A DNA stretch of 64,000 nucleotides, taken from the NCBI GenBank assembly GCA_028280575.1, contig JANQLN010000021.1, forward strand, positions 35,164 to 99,163. Direction: 5' to 3'. The notes beneath the pieces are model-generated. The model did not search any database. It saw only the letters and a program-made list of their open reading frames with translations, and had not been told where the DNA came from. How positions within the stretch are numbered: position 1 is the stretch's first letter; each line of letters starts with the position of its first letter. Both the position numbers and the translations under genes were made by a program. This DNA comes from Clostridia bacterium. Lineage in GTDB: Bacteria > Bacillota > Clostridia > Acetivibrionales > STF1-152. Positions 28,270 through 37,524 of the stretch are shown here, piece after piece.

Positions 28270-30332
28270 TAGATACGCCAAATACAATATTCATGTTTAT
28301 AAAGGTTATTTTAGCATTTTTTCTTCTATATGCAGTAATTCCCTCCAAAATAATAAAATTTGACAGTGAAGCTGACGGACTTCTTGACAAGCTGTTTATC
28401 AGCTTTGTCCATACCAACTTTTTTATAATAATATTTGTGCATGCCCTATCTTTTCTAAAAATATATGAAACCTTTTCACTGCTGTTCCTGCTGATCGGAA
28501 CCTATCTTTTTCTTACCAGGGTAAAGGGCAGGACTCTTGTCAAAAGGGCCGATACATTTTTGAAAAAAACCGTTATGAGAATACTTGATATGTCCGAAGG
28601 CAGAATAAGCCTAAAAAAACAGGTGTTTCAACTGGCAAAAGAAAAATATGCCCAGCTTGCACTCCGTTTTAAAAAAAGCATATCAAGGCTGTTCACCAAT
28701 CCGTTTAAAGGCATATTAACCGCATTGCTTCTCGCTTTAGGAGCATACATAAGATTTCACCATTCCTTTACGCACCTTTACTTTGGTGCTTCGGATTGTT
28801 ACACCCACCTTTTGTGGACAAAACATATAGGCAACAACAACATATATATGGACAGGATTTATCCTAACGGCTACCATGCAATAATATCTGCTTTGCACAA
28901 GCTCACCCTTATTGACGTATATTATATCGCCAGGTTTCTCGGTCCGTTGGCAGGCTTTATGATTATATTATCACTTCTGTATGTTTTAAAAAGAAATTTT
29001 AAAAACCCTCATATAGTGTGGCTTGCATTGTTAATATATATTGTGGATTTTACCCTTCCCAGCGGAGTATGGCGGCAAATATCTCCCCTGCCCCAGGAGT
29101 ATGCAGCAATCTTCTTTCTTCCGGGCATACATTTTTTTAATATCTTTACGAAGACAATGCAGAAAAAATACTTGCTGCTTACCGCACAATGCCTTGCCCT
29201 CACACTTTTAATCCACCAGTATTCCACCGTATTTATATTGCTGGGATGTTTTATTATTTCCATATTAAACATCAGGTTCATCCTTAAAAAGGAAATTTTC
29301 TTCAAGGTTTTTACATATTTTGGTGCATCAGCTGTTGTAGGTGCCTTACCCTTGCTCATAGGCCGGCTTATGGGACATGAATGGCATGGCTCTTTGCGGT
29401 ATATCATAAATATGGTATCCCTTCCCGGTAAAGATTCTGCAGCCCGTGAAGCTTTCAGCTTCAGTGAACCCAAAAAAACCCTGGTAGTTTTTTTACTCTG
29501 TGGTGCTCTTCTTACAATTTTAATAGTAAAAAGCTACATTCAAAAAAGCAGGCTTGCCTCAAATATTAATACAAAAACCATAACCGGATTTTTACTGACT
29601 TCCCTGGCAGTATATATGATGTACAGGGCTAAAATCTTTGGACTGCCCAGGATAATGGATACTTCAAGAGTTGGTGTGTTTATGACTATGATTGTAGTAA
29701 TCATAATCGCTTCCTCCCTCTATTTCTTTGATTTGTTCCCGGCAAACCGAAAAATCAAATACATGCTTAGAACAGTTGTATGTGCAGCGGCGGCAGTATT
29801 ATTCATATTACCGTTAAGATTAAATCCTCCCAGCGGGCTAAGATATGAGTATGATGGCGGAATTTTGGCATATTTAAAAATAAATAGGGAAGATTTTCCC
29901 TCCCAGAATTGGACCATAATTTCACCGGTTGAACAGTACCAGCTGGTTATGAATTACGGCTGGCATACCGAACTTTGGGAATTTATATATGCTATTGAAG
30001 ACAAGCATCCCCACAAAGAAGACAATGTGCTCCAGATTCCAACGGAATATGTATTTATATACGTGGAGAAAAAACCGCTAAAAATAGGATATACAAGTAC
30101 TCCCATGGAACCAGTCAGCAGAGAAGATGCCGAAAAAGACCTGCCCCCGATACCTTCTAATTTATCATATTTTTACTATAATTACGAATCAAGAAGAATT
30201 CTCCAGTCAAAAGCATATTACTGGGCAGAGGATTATATGAAAAACAATGATAACATGGAGTTATATTATGAAGATAACGATATGAAAGTATATTTGCTAA
30301 AGCAAGTTCCTAAAAAATTCATTAAGTTTTAA
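28266..30332 (+). CDS. Large polytopic membrane protein, GT-C glycosyltransferase-like (copy 2)
   Basis: Tandem paralog of the previous gene, about 688 residues with the same layout: loop motif ASDCYTHLLWTKHI followed by IYPNGYH, many membrane helices, and a tail ending EDYMKNNDNMELYYEDNDMKVY. The ORF track start (28248) has poor spacing. The ATG at 28266 overlaps the previous stop as ATGA and is better. Probably transfers sugars from polyprenyl phosphate outside the membrane, with donors supplied by the GT2/DUF2304 pair downstream (inference). Confidence 0.6.
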   Translation: MIDTPNTIFMFIKVILAFFLLYAVIPSKIIKFDSEADGLLDKLFISFVHTNFFIIIFVHALSFLKIYETFSLLFLLIGTYLFLTRVKGRTLVKRADTFLKKTVMRILDMSEGRISLKKQVFQLAKEKYAQLALRFKKSISRLFTNPFKGILTALLLALGAYIRFHHSFTHLYFGASDCYTHLLWTKHIGNNNIYMDRIYPNGYHAIISALHKLTLIDVYYIARFLGPLAGFMIILSLLYVLKRNFKNPHIVWLALLIYIVDFTLPSGVWRQISPLPQEYAAIFFLPGIHFFNIFTKTMQKKYLLLTAQCLALTLLIHQYSTVFILLGCFIISILNIRFILKKEIFFKVFTYFGASAVVGALPLLIGRLMGHEWHGSLRYIINMVSLPGKDSAAREAFSFSEPKKTLVVFLLCGALLTILIVKSYIQKSRLASNINTKTITGFLLTSLAVYMMYRAKIFGLPRIMDTSRVGVFMTMIVVIIIASSLYFFDLFPANRKIKYMLRTVVCAAAAVLFILPLRLNPPSGLRYEYDGGILAYLKINREDFPSQNWTIISPVEQYQLVMNYGWHTELWEFIYAIEDKHPHKEDNVLQIPTEYVFIYVEKKPLKIGYTSTPMEPVSREDAEKDLPPIPSNLSYFYYNYESRRILQSKAYYWAEDYMKNNDNMELYYEDNDMKVYLLKQVPKKFIKF

Positions 30333-30343
30333 GGAGTGGTATA

Positions 30344-31543
30344 ATGAATATATTAATCATAAGCTCGAGTACACCTGTTAGGGGCGGTGTTGCCACATAC
30401 ATGGAGATTTTGCTTAAAACCTTAAAGGATAAAGGGTATAATGCCCAAATGCTGAATATTTTAAGCAGCAAATCAAATAGCTTTTCCCTTCTTGGAAATA
30501 ATATGCTAAAATTAACTAGATTTTTGTCAGGATTTGACACTCTGTTTAAATTAATGCTTTTTATATCAAGACTTATAATTATCATCAGGACAAGAATAAA
30601 ATGTATAAACAAAAACATTGATATAATACACACACAAGACATTAATTCCTGCAACGCGGTGTACAGGTTCTGCAGAAAAAAGCATATCCGTCTTATCTTA
30701 ACCATACATGGGTATTTATCAAGAGGAGATTCTTCACTTCGTGCAATAAAAAATGAAAGCAAAATAGGTAAATATGTTTCAATTCAAGAAATCAAAGCCT
30801 TTAATAGAAGTGATTTCATTATAACTGTTTCCAAACAGTCCATGAATAGGGTAATTAAATATGTAAATAAAAAAAAGGTAGCGGTTTTCAGGAATTTCAT
30901 AGATGGCTGTCTATTTCACCCTCTTGCTTTAACAAAAAAATCGGCTTTAAAAAAGCAGTTTAATTATTCCCACGATGATTTTATACTATTATATGCGGGC
31001 AGGCTGTCATCTGCCAAAGGTACAATTTATATAATTGAAGCCTTAAACAGGCTGGATGAAAATTACAGGGTTAAACTTGTAATAGCAGGTGACGGGCCGG
31101 AATTTGAAAACCTTAAAAAGCTAAGCCTTTCCCTGTCATTATCACACAGGATTAGTTTTCTCGGTGATATTGCCAGGGAAAGGCTTATAACTCTTTACCA
31201 GATTTCGGATGGGTTTATAATGTCTTCCGTATCGGATGAAGGTGCGGCAGAAGGTGCTCCAATGGCTCTGCTTGAAGCAATGGCATGTGGTTTGCCAATC
31301 ATTACCACAAAAGCCGGAGGTATAAATGAAATAGTTTCTAATAAAAATATATGCTTAATAACTGAAGAAAGAAACAGTGATTCAATAGCAGGGGCAATAA
31401 AACGGCTCTATGATGACCCTTTACTGAGGTCAGAGCTTTCAGCCAATGCATTGAAGGAAGTAGATTTAAATTATTCAAATCATAAAATGATAGATTTTCT
31501 CTTAAAAGCATATAAAGGAGTAAAAACAATTGATAAATCCTAG
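30344..31543 (+). CDS. GT4 family glycosyltransferase
   Basis: 399 residues, GT-B fold. The N-terminal acceptor motif SSSTPVRGGVATYMEILL and the C-terminal donor site LLYAGRLSSAKGTIYIIEAL, then EGAPMALLEAMACGLPIITTKAGG, define GT4. It adds a sugar to a lipid-linked or growing polymer on the cytoplasmic face. AAGGAG precedes the ATG. Its end overlaps the ATP-grasp gene by 14 bp. Confidence 0.92.
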   Translation: MNILIISSSTPVRGGVATYMEILLKTLKDKGYNAQMLNILSSKSNSFSLLGNNMLKLTRFLSGFDTLFKLMLFISRLIIIIRTRIKCINKNIDIIHTQDINSCNAVYRFCRKKHIRLILTIHGYLSRGDSSLRAIKNESKIGKYVSIQEIKAFNRSDFIITVSKQSMNRVIKYVNKKKVAVFRNFIDGCLFHPLALTKKSALKKQFNYSHDDFILLYAGRLSSAKGTIYIIEALNRLDENYRVKLVIAGDGPEFENLKKLSLSLSLSHRISFLGDIARERLITLYQISDGFIMSSVSDEGAAEGAPMALLEAMACGLPIITTKAGGINEIVSNKNICLITEERNSDSIAGAIKRLYDDPLLRSELSANALKEVDLNYSNHKMIDFLLKAYKGVKTIDKS

Positions 31544-32702
31544 AGTTTTAATAACCAACGGACAGCTAAGAAAATCACTTGCATCGGCAAGGTCTTTAGG
31601 GGAAAAAGGCATCCCGGTATTTTCCGGAGAAGTGACACGTTTTAATATTACGGCATTTTCACGATACTGCGTTAAAAGCTTTATATATCCGGACCCGTCT
31701 GATAAACCCGGTCACTTTTATCAATGGCTTTTAAATTTTGTCAGGGATAATCCCGGTACATTACTATTGCCCATGGATGACAGCGTACTGGAAATTGTTT
31801 TCAAGCACAGGATTGAGCTTAAAAAATACTGCATTCTGTCCCTTCCTCCTTTATCAAGCTATGAAATAGCTTCAGACAAAGGATTATCTGCCTTAGCTGC
31901 CATTGATTGCGGTTTGGACTGTCCCGGTACTTATATACCCTCAAGCATTGACGATGCATTTAATCATGCCAAAGCATCAGAATACCCTCTGGTTATCAAA
32001 CCCAGAAAAAGCTCGGGCTCAAGAGGAATAAGAATAGTAAAGGACCGCAATGAATTTAAAATAAACTATGAAAAAATTGCCAGGATATACGGACTCCCTG
32101 TTATACAGGAGTTTATTCCCACCGGTGAAAGGTATGATGTATGTCTTTTTTACAACAGCAGCAACGACTTGAAAGCCTCCTTTGTCCAAAAGGAATTGAG
32201 ACATTTTCCTCCGGATATAGGCCCTAGTACCTTGCAGGAAAGTATATCCATGCCCGGATTAAGTCTTAAAGCTTTAAAGCTTATGGAAAAATTGCCATGG
32301 GAAGGTGTAGTTGAAATTGAGTTTATGAAGGATCCAAGGGACGGCAAATTTAAATTTATGGAAATAAACCCCAGGTTTTGGAATTCGCTTCACCTTTCTA
32401 TTATTTCAGGCGTGGACTTCCCGGTCATGTTTTATAACAACGCAATTGGCATAAATGTAGAAAATATCCGGACTTATAAAAAGGGTATTTTGTGCAGATG
32501 GCTTCTGCCCGGTGACATCCTCCGTTTTATTTTTGATAAAAAAGGTTTTAGCCCAAGCTTTAAGCGGGTAAAAATAAAGGGTAGAAAAATATATGACGAT
32601 ATATTGTCAATAAGAGATTTGGGCCCGTTACTTGGCTTTATACTCTCATTTACAAGATACGTTTTTGATATTAGAATGTGGCGTTTTATCTTTAAAAGGT
32701 AA
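31530..32702 (+). CDS. ATP-grasp domain protein (carboxylate-amine/thiol ligase family)
   Basis: 390 residues, similar to the ATP-grasp proteins found in exopolysaccharide clusters. It has an N-terminal pre-ATP-grasp fold (RVLITNGQLRKSLASARSLG), the ATP-binding Lys and loop VIKPRKSSGSRGI, and the metal site VEIEFMKDP with MEINPRFW. It may activate a carboxylate to join an amino acid or amine to the polymer, but the substrates are unknown. The start is TTG with AAAGGAG upstream, inside the end of the preceding glycosyltransferase gene. Confidence 0.82.
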   Translation: MINPRVLITNGQLRKSLASARSLGEKGIPVFSGEVTRFNITAFSRYCVKSFIYPDPSDKPGHFYQWLLNFVRDNPGTLLLPMDDSVLEIVFKHRIELKKYCILSLPPLSSYEIASDKGLSALAAIDCGLDCPGTYIPSSIDDAFNHAKASEYPLVIKPRKSSGSRGIRIVKDRNEFKINYEKIARIYGLPVIQEFIPTGERYDVCLFYNSSNDLKASFVQKELRHFPPDIGPSTLQESISMPGLSLKALKLMEKLPWEGVVEIEFMKDPRDGKFKFMEINPRFWNSLHLSIISGVDFPVMFYNNAIGINVENIRTYKKGILCRWLLPGDILRFIFDKKGFSPSFKRVKIKGRKIYDDILSIRDLGPLLGFILSFTRYVFDIRMWRFIFKR

Positions 32703-32746
32703 ATAGTACTACAGAGATTTTTGCTTTGGCATTAGTGGAGATTATG

Positions 32747-33592
32747 ATGAAAAACATACTTGCAATAGATATTGAGGACTGGTATCATACCAGGGACTTT
32801 AACTTTGAAATTGAAAGATGGCCGGATTTTGAAGAAAGGATTGAGAATAATACCCAAAATATTTTGGACTTACTGTCAAAATATGATGTAAAAGCCACCT
32901 TTTTTGTATTGGGCTATGTTGCGCAAAACCATCCGGAACTAATTAAATCCATTTCAGACAATGGTCATGAAATAGGTTCACACGGATTCTGGCATAAAAT
33001 GGTCAACGAGCAATCCAGGGATGCATTCAAAAACGATATTGTGACGTCGAAAAAAATACTGGAGAGCATTACCGGTAAAAAAGTTGATAAATTTAGAGCT
33101 TCCACATGGTCTGTTACCAGGGAGAATCTATGGACTTTTGATATAATCAGGGAAGCAGGCTTTTTATACGATTCAAGTATGCAGCCCTTTAAAACTCCTC
33201 TATCCGGAACAACAAATATACCCTTGTTCCCTTTCAAGCCTGTGATAAAAGGCAAAAAGACTAACATTATTGAAGTTCCGCCAACTGTTTTAAAGGTCGG
33301 AAAAATACTTTTACCATTTTCCGGCGGCTTATATTTCAGACTGATGCCCTACTGTTTTATCAAAACCGCCTTAAAAAAAATTAACAGGAAGGCGCCTGGT
33401 ATGATATATCTCCATCCATGGGAATTTGATACGGGCCAGCCGGTTCTTAAGGTACCTCTGCATATAAAGGCGGCGCATTATTATGGAATAAAGCATACAT
33501 ATAAGAAGCTTGAAAAGATGCTTCAAGCTTTTGATTTCGCTCCAATGGGGGAGGTTATTAATGATTTTAACATACAGGATTTCAGTTTTTAA
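32747..33592 (+). CDS. Polysaccharide deacetylase (NodB fold, XrtA-locus type)
   Basis: About 281 residues. It starts MKNILAIDIEDWYH, holding the DxEDWYH typical of this deacetylase branch. The metal motif HEIGSHGFWH and the core KATFFVLGYVA and FRASTWSVT are present. The likely role is removing N-acetyl groups from the exopolysaccharide, as the deacetylase half of PelA does in Pel. No signal peptide is seen, so the site of action is unclear. The track's TTG start is upstream. GTGGAG fits the ATGs at 32744 or 32747. Confidence 0.88.
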   Translation: MKNILAIDIEDWYHTRDFNFEIERWPDFEERIENNTQNILDLLSKYDVKATFFVLGYVAQNHPELIKSISDNGHEIGSHGFWHKMVNEQSRDAFKNDIVTSKKILESITGKKVDKFRASTWSVTRENLWTFDIIREAGFLYDSSMQPFKTPLSGTTNIPLFPFKPVIKGKKTNIIEVPPTVLKVGKILLPFSGGLYFRLMPYCFIKTALKKINRKAPGMIYLHPWEFDTGQPVLKVPLHIKAAHYYGIKHTYKKLEKMLQAFDFAPMGEVINDFNIQDFSF

Positions 33593-33678
33593 TGCCATTA
33601 TACCAATGTATTGGCAGCATTATATTGTTGCAAAGCACTGAAAAATGCTCTATAATGGGTTTTGAGGGGGGTGGGATT

Positions 33679-34395
33679 ATGTCAAAATCATTGATATTGA
33701 TACCTGCATATAATGAAGCGGGCATTATCTGCGATGTACTGGACGAAATAAAAGGCTTGATTAAAGACATCGACATACTTGTCATTGATGACGGTTCAAC
33801 CGATAATACTTCATACCTGGCAAGTAAAAAAGGCGCCCTGGTAATTAAACTCCCTTATAACATTGGATATGGCGGTGCATTACAAACAGGTTTTAAATAT
33901 GCCGTTGGAAATAGCTATGAGTATATAATACAGTTTGACGGAGACGGACAGCACGACCCCAATAATATACGTGAAATTTTAGCCATACTGGAAGAAAAAA
34001 GCTATGATATTGTAATCGGTTCAAGGTTTTTGAGTACATCATATAAGTCAGGATTTATGAAGATGATTGCCATAAAATTATTCAGGTTAATAATAAAGCT
34101 TTCCACAGGAACAAAAATAACGGATCCTACTTCAGGCCTGCAGGGGCTGACGAGAAAGGTTTTTTCCTATTATGCCATGATGGGGAATTATCCCATAGAT
34201 TTCCCGGATGCAGATATACTAATAACCATGTTAAGATTTAATTACAGAATTAAGGAAATACCTGCCAACATAAGAAAAAGGCAGTGCGGTAAAAGCATGC
34301 ATTCAGGCATGAAACCATTATTTTATTTTATGAAAATTATGTTAAGTATTTTTATTGTTCTTATACGTATGAAAATTGCTGATGGAGGTAAATAA
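33679..34395 (+). CDS. GT2 glycosyltransferase, dolichyl-phosphate-mannose-synthase type
   Basis: About 238 residues, GT-A fold: LILIPAYNEAGII, the Asp motifs VIDDGSTDNT and QFDGDGQHDP, and the acceptor-region SGLQGLTRKVF. Lacking a C-terminal membrane domain, it resembles DPM1-like enzymes that load one sugar onto polyprenyl phosphate. GAGGGGGGTGGG six bases before the ATG fixes this start over the longer track ORF. It sits directly before a DUF2304 gene, a common pairing, and serves GT-C enzymes (inference). Confidence 0.9.
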   Translation: MSKSLILIPAYNEAGIICDVLDEIKGLIKDIDILVIDDGSTDNTSYLASKKGALVIKLPYNIGYGGALQTGFKYAVGNSYEYIIQFDGDGQHDPNNIREILAILEEKSYDIVIGSRFLSTSYKSGFMKMIAIKLFRLIIKLSTGTKITDPTSGLQGLTRKVFSYYAMMGNYPIDFPDADILITMLRFNYRIKEIPANIRKRQCGKSMHSGMKPLFYFMKIMLSIFIVLIRMKIADGGK

Positions 34396-34396
34396 T

Positions 34397-34792
34397 ATGA
34401 ATGTTATTCTTGAAGGATTTATTCTGCTTTGCGGGTTATTTTTTGTATTCCTTATCATAAGACTGCTGGTAAAAAAGAAAATAAATGAAACAAACTCCTT
34501 AATATGGCTAATCGGATCGATAATCATACTGGTTCTTTCCGTAATGCCTGAAACTCTCCATATATTGTCCGGTTTAGTAGGCATAGACTATCCGCCCTCG
34601 CTTTTGTTTTTGCTGTCAATTTTGGTTCTGCTTTTTATTGTATTCAATCAATCTATACAAATATCTGCATTAAGCAGTCAGCTTAAGGAATTAACACAGT
34701 ATATTTCTATATTGCAAATGGATAAGGAATACAATGAAAGAGAAAAGAACAAGCTTTGCAATGCTGCCGGCGATAAAACACAGGTGGTTTAA
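34397..34792 (+). CDS. DUF2304 small membrane protein
   Basis: 131 residues with three hydrophobic segments and a short coiled tail (ISALSSQLKELTQYISILQ). This fits DUF2304, which regularly accompanies DPM1-type glycosyltransferases and may anchor them. GGAGGT seven bases before the ATG gives this start. The track's version begins inside the GT2 gene. The stop shares a base with the next ATG. Confidence 0.82.
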   Translation: MNVILEGFILLCGLFFVFLIIRLLVKKKINETNSLIWLIGSIIILVLSVMPETLHILSGLVGIDYPPSLLFLLSILVLLFIVFNQSIQISALSSQLKELTQYISILQMDKEYNEREKNKLCNAAGDKTQVV

Positions 34793-36693
34793 TGCAAAAT
34801 AAAATTTTAGATAAATTATTGTATTATGTTGAATATGTGTCTGATTTATATGCAAATTTAAACACTGAGTCAAAAACTATCTTCGGTGTACTTTTTTTAA
34901 TTGCATTTATCTTTTCTATTACAGGCTTCTTTCTGCTGAAAAAAAATAAAAGCTACAAAGCAGGAAAAAATATTATTGATAAACTCTTAAACGAAACTTA
35001 CTATTCCAATGGCAGTAATGCATCAATTAACACCTTTCTAAAGATAATTTCTGAGGTTATACCTTCACAAACATATTCGTTTTACGTAAAGTCGGCAAAC
35101 AACAATTATATTTTAAGAGCACTGAAAGACGCCGCATCGGATAAGGGTGGTATAACTCCTTCATATGACGGGCTTCCCCCGTACAAGGGGGAAATATATG
35201 CTCCTAAGCAAAATGTGGATTTTCAAAGCGTACCTTCCGGTCCGGAGATTATTGAAGAGGGAAATTTAAAGATAATTTCAATTCCTACGAGGACAAAAAA
35301 ATGCCTGCTTAGAATCGGACCCGTAAAGGGTAAACAAAAGGGACTTATTAATACATTGGCAGGCCTGGTAAAGGCATATGAAAATTACATTGAAGCAATC
35401 ATAGAAAACGATTTCTTAAAAAGCCGCCATGAGGAACTGGAAAAAAGAATATCAGGCTCTAAAAATATTTCAAATATGATATCCGATTATAAGGTTGTTG
35501 TTTCAAATCTTCTTAATTCGGCTATAAATGCTGTTAGTGGAAAAGGTGGTGCTTTTCTCCTTTATAAAAAAAGCGGGGTTGAGGTGGTAGCCTCCTCTGG
35601 AATAAAGGATAATGCAGCTAAAATAATAGAAAATAATTCTGATTTCACTGATTATATTAAAGACTGCACCGGTAATAACAACATGGCTGTTTTGGCTTTT
35701 AAACAGCTAAAATCTCTGAATATTCCCGATTTTTTCAATGTTCTCGAAGTAAACAGGCTTTTTGTTTTCAAATCCTATTCGGATATTGGTCCCGGTATAC
35801 TCCTTTTATGGCAAAACAATGGTCAAATAAAAGAATACAGGATTACCGCGCTTTTAATAATATCAAGAATAATATGTAATACAATCAACCATAATTTAAA
35901 GTTTAAGCAATTGACCATATCCTCTGTCGACATGTTAAAATCCCTTTCGCAGGTAATGGATAACCTGACACATTATACAATTGGGAGATCAGAGCTGACA
36001 TCAAGATTTTCATTGATAATCGGTAATGAGATGGGTCTTGATAAAAAGACATTATATGACCTTTCCATGGCTGCTTTTTTAAGTAATATAGGTATTATAG
36101 GCATTTCGGAAGATATATTCTTAAAGCAGGGCAAATATGCCAAAACCGAATATGAATTAATGAAGCTTCACTGCGACATTGGGGCATCAATTGTTGAATC
36201 CACTACAGGTAATAAAAATGCATCAAAGTATATTCTGCAGCATCATGAAAGAATTGACGGAAACGGATATCCAAACGGGCTAAAAGGCGGGGAGATAGAA
36301 TTGCCCGCGCGTATTATTTCCGTCGTACAGACCTTCCTCGCCAAAATAAAGGGGCGTGAAGACAGAGAACCTCTCAGCTTTGAAACAGCTTTGGATTTAA
36401 TAAAATCCTCCTCTTCCTCCCAGCTCGACAAAGATGTAGTGGAAACACTCACACAATGGTTTAATAAAAAACGGGAACCCATGCTCAATGTTAAAAAATC
36501 CCTGGGGCCTTGCTGGGAAATGCTGTGTATTCCAGAAGAAATATGTTCTTCATGCCCCGCTTACAGGAATACTGAAATAAACTGCTGGGAAAATGCAAAA
36601 AACAATTGCAAAGGGCATGGTGACAATTGTGAAACCTGCTATGTCCATACGGAATACTTATCCAGAATAAAACTAAGGAGTATCAGTCTTTGA
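34792..36693 (+). CDS. Membrane GAF-like protein with degenerate HD-GYP domain and two-CW tail
   Basis: 633 residues: one membrane helix (about 29-50), two GAF-like regions (about 65-190 and 220-350), an HD-GYP domain (about 370-520) and a Cys/Trp-rich two-CW-like tail (PCWEMLC, CSSCPAY, NCWENAKNNC). In active HD-GYP enzymes LHDIGK holds the metal His-Asp. Here it is LSNIGI near residue 430, the earlier GHS-x-RV reads GRSELTS, and the late VADTFDA reads VVQTFLA. HHERIDGNGYPNGL is kept. It should not hydrolyse c-di-GMP but may sense it, as PelD does with its dead GGDEF domain (inference). Confidence 0.8.
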   Translation: MQNKILDKLLYYVEYVSDLYANLNTESKTIFGVLFLIAFIFSITGFFLLKKNKSYKAGKNIIDKLLNETYYSNGSNASINTFLKIISEVIPSQTYSFYVKSANNNYILRALKDAASDKGGITPSYDGLPPYKGEIYAPKQNVDFQSVPSGPEIIEEGNLKIISIPTRTKKCLLRIGPVKGKQKGLINTLAGLVKAYENYIEAIIENDFLKSRHEELEKRISGSKNISNMISDYKVVVSNLLNSAINAVSGKGGAFLLYKKSGVEVVASSGIKDNAAKIIENNSDFTDYIKDCTGNNNMAVLAFKQLKSLNIPDFFNVLEVNRLFVFKSYSDIGPGILLLWQNNGQIKEYRITALLIISRIICNTINHNLKFKQLTISSVDMLKSLSQVMDNLTHYTIGRSELTSRFSLIIGNEMGLDKKTLYDLSMAAFLSNIGIIGISEDIFLKQGKYAKTEYELMKLHCDIGASIVESTTGNKNASKYILQHHERIDGNGYPNGLKGGEIELPARIISVVQTFLAKIKGREDREPLSFETALDLIKSSSSSQLDKDVVETLTQWFNKKREPMLNVKKSLGPCWEMLCIPEEICSSCPAYRNTEINCWENAKNNCKGHGDNCETCYVHTEYLSRIKLRSISL

Positions 36694-37427
36694 GAAAACA
36701 GACCCTTTCGGAAGCAAAAAATTTTGCCGTATATTATGGCAGGGATAATATTGATAGGCTAAAGGGCTTTGATATTCTGGTTGTAGAATCTGCTGCCTGG
36801 AATAAGAACAGTCTTTCTATGCTTAAACATAAAAACAAGCTTGTAATTGCATACCTTAGTATGATTGAAGTCTCTGTGGATTCGTCCTTTTTTGGACTTT
36901 TAAATGAAGAAGACTTTATAAAACACAATAAAAAAATATTAGTAAACGAAGAATACAACACCTGCCTTGCAAGCCTAAAATCTGATAAATGGAAGGCAAT
37001 ATTATGTGAGCAATTCCGAAATCTTTTAAATGAAGGATATGACGGTCTTTTTCTTGATACACTTGGTGATATTATACATTTTGAAATGGAATCCCGGTTA
37101 AAAAACGAACTTATAATGGAAGCTTCATCATTTCTCTTGAAATTAAAAACTCTCTTTCCTGACCATATTCTTATACAAAACAACGGTCTGGAAATTGCTA
37201 ATTATACATCTTTGTACCTTGATGCAATCTGTTGGGAAAATCCCCCTTTGTCGGGCAAAAAACTGACCAGGTGGAGTAAGAGCATTGTAAAATACCTTTC
37301 AGGGCTTCAAAAGGAAAGGGATATGAAAATCCTTGCTCTGACTGAGAATTATACTGTGGATATTGTAAAAAGATTTGCCGAAAAAAAGGGCTTTCTCCAT
37401 TATAATGCTCCAAAGGGTTATATTTAG
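36690..37427 (+). CDS. GH114-type glycoside hydrolase (PelA hydrolase-half-like)
   Basis: 245 residues matching the endo-alpha-1,4-polygalactosaminidase fold: YYGRDNIDRLKGFDILVVE at the start, KLVIAYLSMIEV, then the catalytic-type GYDGLFLDTLGDI and ILIQNNGLEI. In Pel loci the N-terminal part of PelA is such a hydrolase, fused to a deacetylase. Here hydrolase and deacetylase are separate genes. No signal peptide is visible, which is odd for an enzyme acting on exported polymer. TTG start, AAGGAG upstream, overlapping the previous stop (TTGA). Confidence 0.8.
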   Translation: MRKQTLSEAKNFAVYYGRDNIDRLKGFDILVVESAAWNKNSLSMLKHKNKLVIAYLSMIEVSVDSSFFGLLNEEDFIKHNKKILVNEEYNTCLASLKSDKWKAILCEQFRNLLNEGYDGLFLDTLGDIIHFEMESRLKNELIMEASSFLLKLKTLFPDHILIQNNGLEIANYTSLYLDAICWENPPLSGKKLTRWSKSIVKYLSGLQKERDMKILALTENYTVDIVKRFAEKKGFLHYNAPKGYI

Positions 37428-37447
37428 TGTGTTATTGATTTGTTTTG

Positions 37448-37476
37448 TTGAAAAATCATCCGGTTAAGGGTATACT
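37448..37476 (+). promoter_or_regulatory. Probable internal promoter before GT4/flippase pair
   Basis: TTGAAA and TATACT are separated by 17 bp, in the only sizable gap (97 bp) of the exopolysaccharide locus. It could drive the last two genes independently. Confidence 0.5.
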
Positions 37477-37524
37477 ACAGTCATACTTGTTTAAAATCGG
37501 GCGTTCTGGGGAGTGAACTCGAAT

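Noticed and set aside
35100-35800. Active c-di-GMP phosphodiesterase role for the HD-GYP protein
   Set aside because: The metal-binding His-Asp pair and other ligands downstream of this region are replaced, so catalysis is unlikely.
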